Shown: positions 8,862 to 18,400 of the stretch, piece after piece | How positions within the stretch are numbered: position 1 is the first letter of the stretch | Layout of the letters: every line of letters starts with the position of its first letter | DNA from: Mesotaenium endlicherianum | Taxonomy: Eukaryota > Streptophyta > Zygnematophyceae > Zygnematales > Mesotaeniaceae | Direction of reading: 5' to 3' | Assembly: GCA_009602735.1 (NCBI GenBank) | Contig: WELA01001736.1 | Coordinates: forward strand, 307,544 to 332,846 | Length of the DNA stretch: 25,303 nucleotides | Position numbers and translations under genes: made by a program | Notes under the pieces: generated by a model | What the model was told of the DNA's origin: nothing | Databases searched by the model: none | The model's input: only the letters and a program-made list of their open reading frames with translations

Positions 8862-10050
8862 ACGCTGAAGATTCTAAATGCTTGTAAGCGAAGCAAAGAG
8901 AGATCTTTTTAGAAGTAAAGGAGTGTGTACTCTCCAGAGTGAGCACCTCAAGACTGTAATCTGGTAGGAAAACAACTAATGAAGTCTGGCTCAAAAGATC
9001 ACTAGAAGCACATCATGATCTTCAAGAGTAGTCCTATGGCAGGGGGTATAAGCTGTGACTTTGCTCACCACTTGTGAAGTTCTTCTAGTGACCGGAAGCC
9101 AGCAAGGCTTGCTCTTCACAAGAGAGAGACTAAGTGGTCCTGAAAATACAAGAGATAGAAGTGTAAGCCTTACTGATAATCTCTGTGACTTACAACCGGC
9201 ATAATGGGGACTTCTAAAAAGATGTCTCTCTAGGGACATCTCTAGCACTTATACTCCTGGAAACCCGGCGGGTTAGGCGCGGATTCAATGCATTTAGTCT
9301 TCATCTAAGATCTACCTTTGCATACACACACATATACCTATCGTGCTAGCGCTCCAATAGGCTAGTTACTACTCAATCCAATCAAAAGCGAGATGCTAGA
9401 ATATGCTAAATGCTTGTGATAGGTCGAGCTCACTTTAGCACATGCTAAGCTTGTAAGACAAGCTTGCACACTTATGTTTGTGCAATTGGACGGTTGCCTG
9501 CTAAGCTGTGGTACTCCTGCAGGCTGTGACGGTTCCTGTCGGCTGAGCACATCTTGGTCGGGTGCGCATGGGCCAACCAACGGGCTGCAGCTGTCGGTCG
9601 GTGGCCCTTAATGCCCTTTGTGGCCTCGCTACTTGGGTGTCGGGCACTTAGGAGTGCCTGGGCCCAAGTGACGGGCATTTAAGTGCCCCTGGGCCACTTG
9701 AAGGTGCCCGCCACCTTCGAGTGGCGCCACGTGGCCTCGGTGGCTCCCGTCGCTTGGCGCCGAGAACAATTAATGCTCGGGCTGGCTGTCGTGTGAACCT
9801 GGGCCAAGCGCGGAAGCCCGCCACCTTCCGGTAGCTCCACGTGGCCCCTTTGACTCTTGTTGCCTTTGCTTCGTGCTGTTGCTTGAGTCCCTGCGGCCTG
9901 TAGTGGCTACGAATACAAAGTCAAGTACCTCCGTCCTGTTTTGGACGAGGTATTTGGCTTGTACCCGCGGTGCGTCTAGTAGGTCTGGCGCACTTGACAA
10001 GTGTTGACTTGTCACGTGGCATCTATCCCCTAGGCATGCGAGCATAGCAA
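8862..10050. other. Flank of the gag-protease element, possible 5' leader and LTR
   Basis: Upstream of the gag ATG on the minus strand there is about 600 bases of mixed composition, then a GC-rich block (9480-10020). In that block, CCCGCCACCTTC...CCACGTGGCC occurs twice, near 9707-9736 and 9819-9848. Nearby, GGGCAYTTARGWGTGCC-like sequences repeat near 9625-9690. This is where a 5' LTR would lie. I found only an 11-base match (GGTCGGGTGCG at 4592 and 9554) to the other flank, which does not establish an LTR pair. No gene is seen. Confidence 0.4.
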
Positions 10051-11289
10051 CTTAATAAACTAAATTACACAAATGCAAAAAGGCAAATGCCCGTTTGAGG
10101 TTGATCGCTCACACGCTTGTAGCTCGTGCAACGACTTCGACTCAACAATTTATGACAGACCCTCTATGTGCCCAACTTTGCATTGTAACAAGTTGCGGTT
10201 TTGCTATACTATGTGCACTTTGAATCACAATCTTAAAGGAGTACTAATTATACACATGCTAGCTTCAAGCAATTTATAACTTTCATTTATCACATGAACA
10301 TTCAGAGTTGCCCAAATCACATTATAAACAAGTGTGGGTATACATCCTTGCACACACAACCAATGTACGTTACATGGATGCATGCATCAAAGCACATTAC
10401 TTGTTTTCTTACATGTGCTTTTTAGACTCCTCTCAAACTTTAACCGCAAAAAGATTGGTTGCAAAACCATCGTGACTAGTGCATTCGTGCATATAAAAAA
10501 AAATAAAAAAATCTGCGTTTTAGTTGATCCAAATGCGCCAAATTCCTATTGCGTAATTGGCAATACCTTTATAATTGTTGCCTGCAACATTGTTGATTTG
10601 CCTACTAATGGGAGTAATAAAATGAATGTGTCTATGTCATTGTACTCAACTCCCACGTGCAAGCACCCGGGAAATCATGACATTTGTTGGTGGTCATCCC
10701 TCTATCTCAAGTTATTCAACTGTGTAGAGGTTATCATTCTCCTTGTACATATTGGTGCTAGTCTTTTGTAACTCGTCATCGTCGTTTCATTGGAAACTTT
10801 GAAAGCTTAAGTCAAAGAGAGCTCCTCAAGCTTTGATAACATTTATATGTTGCTTCGAAGTTCCAGGGAAATAGTATTGTCAAAAATAATATACTGAATC
10901 TCCAAATTTATTGGGAAAGTTGGTCCATACATTTTTTGTATGAAGGATAAACTTGAAGCGCAATTGGTTGCGTTTGATCTGGTACCAAATGAAGGTGCCC
11001 CAATGTTTGATTTTTGCCAAAGGTTTTGTTTACGTTTTTGGACGCTTTTTCAAGAAATATATTGAGGATTTGGTTCCTGGCCAAAAGTTGGTTAGCTTGG
11101 GTCCATTGTCTTGCAGTCTGGAAAGCATAAACATCTCCCTGGACTTCTTTAACCAAAGGAAAACTTCTTGTGTACTTGAAGCAAGAGATAACTCTCAGGG
11201 TCTTGCCAAACCTGAGATCTTTGATATCAACTGTCCATGAACTCTCATAAGTCATAAATTACATAACCAGCTCTAGGAAAAGGTTGAGT
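10051..11289. other. AT-rich stretch without recognisable gene
   Basis: GC content falls sharply at about 10050. Two plus-strand open frames exist, 10073-10279 (68 codons, Cys-rich) and 10334-10771 (about 145 codons, not starting with ATG). Two overlapping frames on opposite strands lie at 10908-11255. None resembles a known family, and the AT content makes chance frames likely. The segment may be the downstream part of the decayed element next to it, but I could not match RNase H or a tyrosine recombinase. Confidence 0.35.
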
Positions 11290-11973
11290 GTGATAGAGGC
11301 TACATTGTGATTGTCAAAATGATTGAAAATCGTAACTGGAATTCTGGGCTAACCTCTGGAAGTAGAAGAACCTTTTATGACCACTCTGGTTTATTAATTG
11401 GAAATTGTTTGAACATGGTTATGGTGTAGAGGCTTGTTATGACACTGAAGGTAGGCTTCATTAATATGGTCCGTCAAGCTAACGTGGTAAGCTTTGTGAC
11501 CTTGACCAGGTAGCCTCTATTGAACATATGAGCTAGTTCATGAGGGGCTTGAATCAACTTAGATATTTTTGCTTGTCAACATAGAGCCACATAAAGCTAC
11601 AGTTTATTATGACCTTAAGGAACTTGAGGACATTGGTAGGTTGTAGAACATCCTTCTGCATATTGACAACATATCTAGAAGAGTGAAAGCTATGGAGTAC
11701 CCTGTTCACATGTCTTTGGTGCAAATCCATTGTTCTTGCACAGCGGAGGAAGTCATCCAATATGGAAGAACTTCTATACATTCTAACTCTTCACCTGCTT
11801 ACTAAGTCTCTCCACCTTTGAGAGCCCTTGTGAAAGAATGTGAAGCGATAACTAGACCAAATAGTAAGGAGAATTATATAACTCACACTTTCCAACTTGA
11901 ATGCCAAGATTCTATGGAAGACAGGGTGCATTGAAACGTGGTGTCATCCTACTTTCAGATCTGCAACAAACAT
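11290..11973 (-). pseudogene. Degenerate DIRS-type reverse transcriptase
   Basis: Reading the minus strand across several frames recovers the ordered reverse transcriptase motifs typical of DIRS-like elements. They are ADLKVG-stop-HHVSMHP (motif A, 11963 to about 11932), HRILAFKLESVSY shortly after, FGLVIASHSFTRALK (about 11860-11815), and SILDDFLRCAR (motif C, near 11765). The thumb-side VVNMQKDVLQPTNVLKFLKVIIN follows in pieces. Weaker similarity to the connection segment continues to about 11290. A TGA (11946-11944) replaces the usual Tyr of motif A, and several frame changes separate the blocks, so this copy is dead. A DIRS assignment is favoured over Ty3 by the H-x(5)-F-x-F and V-x(3)-LDDFL patterns, but it rests on recall only. 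Confidence 0.6.
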
Positions 11974-12059
11974 ATAAAACATTTTTCATGATATAAAGAT
12001 TAAAAGATCTGAAAACTAGCCCTTAGCCATTCATTACTATTTGAAGTCATACAATGCTT

Positions 12060-12530
12060 CAAGCTCTTTGGGTCCTGGCCTACCTATTACCTCTAATGAC
12101 CTTGGAAAATTTTCATCTAGTTTGGTGCTTGCTGTCTTGACATATTGACTCGGGCAGGAACCTGTTGGTTGAGGTTGGGAGGACAATTGAAATTATTGTT
12201 GGTTGGATTGGACCGCTGGATTGGTTGGTTCTGAGGGAGCTGTTGCCACCGTTTGAGAGACAACTTCGGAAAAATACATATTACACTGACAATCTTTTGA
12301 GGTATGATTAGGATTATTGCAAATAGAAGTATTCTCACTATATTTGACAACTTGGGGAATAAGTTGACGTTGGCAAGGGGACTTTTCAAGCTTCATTATT
12401 GAGTGCTAGGCTATTGATATCTCCCCCTTTGCTAAGAACGTGGTTACTTTATCATCCCACTCCATTTTAACCTTGTCCATACTCATAGACGTGCCCACTT
12501 CCACCACAATGTCCTAACCATGCAGGTCAG
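12060..12530 (-). pseudogene. Gag-like fragment of the DIRS-type element
   Basis: Upstream of the reverse transcriptase on the same strand, a 67-codon frame (12396-12193) contains SICNNPNHTSKDCQCN. This resembles a zinc-knuckle sequence with the first Cys pair degraded, followed by a Pro/Gln/Asn-rich tail. The order, gag-like then reverse transcriptase, is what a single retroelement would show. In-frame stops lie on both sides. Confidence is limited by the short match. Confidence 0.4.
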
Positions 12531-14154
12531 CAGTATTGGCCTGGCGAGCTTTATGCGATACACATAATAAACCTTTTGCTTGTAGTTGCCTAGCTTCCTA
12601 CAAGTCCTATGTTGAAATATAGTATTAAATGAATTAGATGTTTTATTGGTATTGAAATGAAAGAATTGACATCGATGCTCTGTAGAGCTATCTATTGATA
12701 GTTATACTTTAGTCAACTAAGTGCCTGGTCCTTGAGTTGACCATCTAGGTTGACCAAGTGTCATAGAGCGGTTAGTGACTCCAAATCAGATTTTGAGATA
12801 GCCTGGAATCACGAGTGGATTGTTCTGGATTGCACCCAAGGGGTGGTTTGACAAGGTCAGACATCCTGTCTGCCTGTCACAATGTACTTCACCTGCTCAC
12901 AGAGTTAGTGTCATTCATTCAGTAAAAAAAAGTGTTATGAAGCTATGAGTTACACCTGTGCTAATAGTGATAATATGCTAATAGAGTAACCATGGTTGAC
13001 CCACCAAATTCACAACATCCTACTTGTCCAATGCTGTATAGGCATCATCAATAAGATCCACCACGTCAGAATAGACCTTTATATGTAGGCAACGGACATC
13101 ATCCAACCTCACGTTGTCCATACTGTCCTGGTTCATCTTCATATGTTCTTCTCGTTGTATTCATGCACTTTTTACTGTCAGAGCACTAGATAATTTGTCT
13201 CAACCACGATCATTGTTAATTATTGTAGGTGACCAAGGTGTTGAGTAATTGATGTTAAAGTAGGGCTCATGGCCAAGGGGTCCAGTGGCAGTGGCAGTAC
13301 CAACACCTGCGTGGAGCGTGTAATTTTGTCAAAATCTTCATGTCAAATTGAGCAATCAAGCGCTCTAAAACCATTGCTTGTATTGAGCTTGCTGGGTAGC
13401 TCTTCTGGAGGAACCACCAAGAGTATTTTCGGATTGGGATCTTTTATTAGGTTGACATTGAGTGCGAGGGAGAATCTCTTTTATGACTCCTTCAACAAAA
13501 ATAGGAGTGAAATTATTGGAGCAAGCCTTAGCTCAGCCATGACTATAGCCTAAAGAGAAGCACAAAGATAATAATTTTTTAAAGTGGTGACATTTTGCAA
13601 ATATATGCGAAGTAGCTTGAGAGCAAAGATAGGACATGGAAGGGAGTACGGCAAACTCTAACAACACCAAGTAAATTTCTATTGCAATGATATCTCGATT
13701 TACTTGCCTGCTTATGTAGCGTAAACATTGTCATAATTTAGTCTCGTTTACGTCGAGAGAAAATTGAGTGAACTTTAAGAAACTGAGTTGCACGTTCCAT
13801 GCAGATCCAGATCACATGTGAAAGTGCAAAAGTTTTCCGCACTCAATCTTTTTTTTAAATCGTCAGGTTGGAACCGGTTTGAACCTATAGCCGGCGGCGC
13901 TCCTGGTAGCTCACGCTTATTCAAATCCTTGTGTCCTCGTCACTCCTGTCCTTTTTAATACCGTGTCGTTCTGGTGTCGTTAGCACTCGTTGCGTGTGGT
14001 TCTTGTATTTACGGTCGTATTGTCGTGTGTTTGCACGAGCGTGGACAACGTAAGGGCATCACTCGGGAGTCGGCATGACTAGGCAGCAACTAGCGGGCAA
14101 CGAGGCATATCACTGAGAGCAACTGAGAGGGCCAGAGAGGGCAGTGCACGCACT
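12531..14154. other. AT-rich to mixed DNA, nothing assigned
   Basis: No convincing coding sequence, RNA gene or terminal repeat was recognised. From about 13860 the GC content rises again. This may include the end of the decayed retroelement, but I could not place a boundary. Confidence 0.35.
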
Positions 14155-14275
14155 CAGCATGCATCAGCATGCATCAGCTTGTCCCAGCTTGCCCCAAATT
14201 GCCCCGGCATGCTCCGGCTTGACCAGGACTCCCCACTCCCACCCGCTCCAGACCACTCCAGACCATTCCAGTCTA
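14155..14275 (+). repeat. Clustered short direct repeats
   Basis: CAGCATGCAT occurs twice in tandem, followed by CAGCTTGTCCC, CAGCTTGCCCC and related GCCCC/GCTCC variants to about 14225. CCAGACCAYTCCAGACCATTCCAG-like repeats follow at about 14247-14272. No coding signal. Confidence 0.6.
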
Positions 14276-14497
14276 ATTACCGCGATCCGTAGTGACCTCT
14301 AGGCTTGTCCAGGCTCTGCCCCGAGCAGCTCCGAATCCTACCTAGAACCTGTCTAGAGACTCTAGACCGAATGCCTCCCACCGCTACTCATCAACTCCCT
14401 CACTTAACGACGGCATTCCGTGGCTGTCCACGGTGTTCCACAGGTACTCCACAACTGGGATTATCTAAGCGTGCGTTGCTGGTGCCTGTAGGCTGCA

Positions 14498-14736
14498 CCC
14501 CCCCCCCCNNNNNNNNNNNNNNNNNNNNNNNNNNNNNNNNNNNNNNNNNNNNNNNNNNNNNNNNNNNNNNNNNNNNNNNNNNNNNNNNNNNNNNNNNNNN
14601 NNNNNNNNNNNNNNNNNNNNNNNNNNNNNNNNNNNNNNNNNNNNNNNNNNNNNNNNNNNNNNNNNNNNNNNNNNNNNNNNNNNNNNNNNNNNNNNNNNNN
14701 NNNNNNNNNNNNNNNNNNNCCCCCCCCCCCCCCCCC
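14498..14736. other. Assembly gap flanked by C runs
   Basis: There are 211 N (14509-14719) between 11 C (14498-14508) and 17 C (14720-14736). The open frames that appear to cross it are meaningless. C homopolymers on both sides suggest that a long C/G tract caused the break. The true length is unknown. Confidence 0.95.
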
Positions 14737-15390
14737 ATTCAACTCATCTTATAGCAATTAAAGGTCCACAAGGCAACTTGAAGCTGCCAAGACACGCTTG
14801 TCGGATGATGTCGGGCAATGACGGGTGATGTCTTTATGATATAGAGCGATGTGAAGGTGTACGGAATTGCATTAAATTGCATCAACAAGTACCGGTACTG
14901 ACCGTCACTGTACCTCACCTGCAGTGAGCTGCCAACTTTTGCCAGTCTCTCAACCAATGAGACAGAAGGGATGGGCACTTTTCATTGCCACTCTTGGAGC
15001 CTGTGCGGAACACAAGTTTATCCAGCTTGAATCCAGCCTGCGTGCTCTTAATTGAGCACTCCTGCTTCAACAACGGAACAAACAAGCACCTCCAAGTCGC
15101 TTCTGAGCACTCAAAAGTATCCTACTACTCCTGATAGAATGCTACTGAAGATCTTTGTAGCCGCAGTTAAAAGGAAGATTGCCTGAATTCATAGCGCGAG
15201 TCAGGAACGAGCCTGACTTCGACCTCGTTCTGCATAATCTTCTATTTCTCCTTCATATGTACCTTTCCTCCAATTTTCTGGAATCTCAGCAATTTCATGT
15301 ATAATACGTTCTGTAAACCTCTCATTAATCTGAGATTGCAGTCGGAGAATACACCAGAAGAAGCCGCGTCTAAGGTCATCTCCAGCTGCC
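14737..15390. other. Upstream intergenic region of the DOMON gene
   Basis: Mixed composition, no recognisable gene or RNA. It probably holds upstream control sequence for the gene starting at 15495. Confidence 0.4.
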
Positions 15391-15397
15391 TATAAAT
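15391..15397 (+). promoter_or_regulatory. Candidate TATA box of the multi-DOMON gene
   Basis: TATAAAT lies about 100 bases upstream of ATG 15495. A start site about 30 bases downstream would leave a short 5' leader of roughly 70 bases, which supports 15495 (or 15570) as the translation start. Confidence 0.5.
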
Positions 15398-15494
15398 GTT
15401 ACAGTGCTGCCAGACCACGGCCGCTGATACAGCAAACCTCGTCTACACCTCTACCTGCAATCAGAAGCATATAGTATTTGTGCAGAAAAAGCTC

Positions 15495-18400
15495 ATGGAG
15501 CCGAATTCAGCTGGCAAGTCGAAGCTGGCCTTAAGCTCGCTTTCTTGGACAAGCTGCATTATACGACTGATGCTGGCCTCGCTGCTGCTTCTTCTCGTGA
15601 CGAAGCCAGTAGCTGGTGCCACCTGTTTGAAGTCATATGTGCCTGGATACGCCTGCTCGTATCAGGCCACGGAGGGGTAAGTCAGCTCTGCTCGTGCACC
15701 TCTTAATCACGTTGAAGCTTATTCAACAGTAGCTTTTTGTGGATTGATCTGCTGGCTTAGCTGCATGCATGGTGACTTGCGAGACATTAATATGGACGAT
15801 GGATCATGAAGTTTAAGTGGGCCTAGCTCAAGGCTGAGCTCAATGAATGGGCTTGCTATGGCTTGCTACGACAAATTTTACAGCAGGCCACTGCATGCCT
15901 TAGTATAGAGTGGAATTCGGCCCCGTCAGCTATTTTATGTCGGCAGGTCGATATGGGTCGATATGGGTCAATCGAAAAAAAGTCGATGTCACAATTTCGA
16001 AATGTGTGACATCTCAACCTCGATAGCCTAGAGTGCACACCTTGGCACTTATGTAGTGTCTTACAGGCAAAAACTGTGCACACATTATCTATATGATCGC
16101 CCACCGTGGTGCAAACCAAGGGTCCTCATGTATTCATGGGTGGTGAAAGTTTAGGACGACGAGCAGCTGCTCCAGACATGCGCTCTCACTGCTCAAAATC
16201 TCTCATTCGTTTACTAACAATGGTTTGTTATTACATTGGCTTCTCCGGACTGTCCCCCTGGCAGGCTATCAGTGCATTGGCTGAAGACCAACACGACTGT
16301 GGCATTTGCCGTCCAGTCGTCAGTCAAGGGCTGGGTCGGCATCGGCTTCTCTCCAGATGGACGGATGGACAACAGCGATGCCGTGATCTGGGGCACTCCC
16401 GAGAGGAATGCCCCCCCCTTTCTGGGAGTTTATCAGCTCGTGGGGGGGGAGGAGCCTAACGCCCTCAACACAACCAGGTGCATAGAATATAGGGGCCTTG
16501 ATGGTTGCGTACGACAGGGTAAAAGACAGGGCAATCTGACAAGAGTGTCATCTTCGTTATTATCTCAGAGTGATTTGTGTGTGTGTGTGTGTGTGTTCCT
16601 ATCAGCACTTAGCAAGTCCAGGATGTGAGCAAAATGTATGAAACTTTCCCTCGTAACTTGTATATATAATTTGTAATATAATTTGTAATATATACTCCCT
16701 TCATGCTGGACTTGTTCACCTGTGCAGACTCCCGGAGGCTGGAACCCTTTGCTTGTTTAGCACTCGAGCATCTCTTTGATCATGGAAATAAAGCGAAAGC
16801 TTCAGACTTTTTCTGTTTGTGACTTACTTCGTAAGACGGTCTTTTTTTTCCATTCAATATCTTTTGCGTACACACGGCAAGTCTTCCCACTGCGTGCCTG
16901 TGCAACGATAAACACAACCTTTTTTTGGTCTCACATTGTCCGGCCGCAGTTTCCCTCTCATCAACGCCTCTGGAGAGACAGTGCTGTCGAACGGAGGAGA
17001 GAACGTCACCACCTTCAAGTGGGTGCTCGATCCTGTCTCCACCATCCCTCTTGTTCGTGACGTGTCGTTTGTGTCATAATATACATACATACATCTGTGT
17101 ATATATAATCATATTGTATACTATTGTACTACTTGAAAATCAAATAGAAACTCATAGTGTATACTATTATACTACTTGAAAATCAGATAGAAACTTTAGA
17201 ATATACTCATGATACAGCTTTCTGTTGGCTGGTATGGCTTCTTTACCCACTTTGAATTCCTGACGGCGCCATCTTGGTTGGACCACTTTCATAGTTGTTT
17301 TGCATAAGCTTTGAAGAAGTTGCGCGTGAGAGCTGTTTTCCCGCCATTTTATAATTGATTGTTAATGTTTGCACTTTCTTTTATTGTCTACTCAGCCTTG
17401 TCGATTTGTCTGAAGCTCTGCTTTGTAGCTTGAGCTGTCGCTGTCACATATGCAGGGCTGTTGCGACCAGTCCGTTGCAAAAAAGCTTATTGAAGTTCAA
17501 TTATGGTCTGTTGGAGTCTATCAGCGTAGATAAAAATTTGTCAAAGATCTATACTGAGATCTATTGAAGCCCATAAAAGTCCGTACTAGTCTACTGATGA
17601 TTGGACTTTATTGAAGTTCTCTTGGAATCTATTGCAGTCCAATGAAAATATTCAAACCCTCCCTGCTCTGCTTTGCCTGAGCTGGAGGGGCTGAGTCATC
17701 AGAAGCTAGTGATCTGCTACACTAGCTCTTTTCTTTGATTTTCCTTGTTTTTCCACTCTTAGCTCATGTGGCTGATGCTGATGTGGCGTGCGCGTTGTGC
17801 GCTGGCATGTGCGCGGCAGATTTGAGCGGGAGATCAACGGGAGCAACGTGCGGCTCAATGCTGATGGGCCCAACTATCTGCTGTGGGCGTACGCTCGCAC
17901 CGGCAGCTATCGGATCCGCCTCCATGGCGTCAATCGGTATACTATATACTTTATACTACGTACTTCTGCATATAAATATACTGCTGCATATCGATACGAT
18001 ACCCCTGCATGTATTTTACTCCTGCAGACAATTTATCATTGCATATGCTATTGCTTAAAGTATACTACTGCTTTCGGTATACTACTGCAGGCACTGCCCT
18101 TTACTGCACATACTTTTGCATGTATTATAGCATTCACTATTGCATGTTGTATGGCATCTACCACATCATATCAAAAATCTTCGTGTCCTTTTCAAAGCAT
18201 TTTTTTGTGATATATAGTCATATATAGTTGCAGTTGTAGATGCTATACAACATACATGTTGGAGGGCTGGAGGGCTGGAGGGCTCTTACTCACAGTTCGC
18301 ATTCTTATCACATACAAAACGCAAGATCCTAGTCTGTCAAAAAAATACTATTCGCCCGCGAGTTGTCCTGACGGGCCGATACCCTTGCAGGCCTCTTGCT

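Larger units (their letters stand above)
15634..17936 (+). other. DOMON unit 1
   Basis: The end of exon 1 supplies Cys44 and Cys54 (SYVPGYAC). The core exon 16265-16477 carries VHWLKTNTTVAFAVQ, GWVGIGFS, GRMDNSDAV (Met95) and GVYQLVGGEEPNALNTT. Exon 16950-17018 supplies FPLINASG, and exon 17820-17936 supplies FEREING...NYLLWAYARTGSYRIRLHG (His190). Several N-x-S/T sites are present. The Met95 to His190 spacing fits the heme-ligand pair of AIR12-type domains. Confidence 0.8.

Noticed and set aside
4592..9564. Possible LTR pair from the shared GGTCGGGTGCG
   Set aside because: The match is 11 bases with poor flanking similarity, and no TG...CA ends or target-site duplication were found.
10334..10771. 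Plus-strand frame of about 145 codons in the AT-rich island
   Set aside because: It does not begin with ATG, has no recognised motif and lies in low-GC DNA next to a decayed retroelement; listed only as unassigned.
10908..11255. Overlapping frames on both strands, considered as RNase H of the DIRS-type element
   Set aside because: I could not find the expected Asp/Glu RNase H motifs in either strand.
14305..14754. Frames running through the N gap
   Set aside because: They exist only because N codons are read as open.
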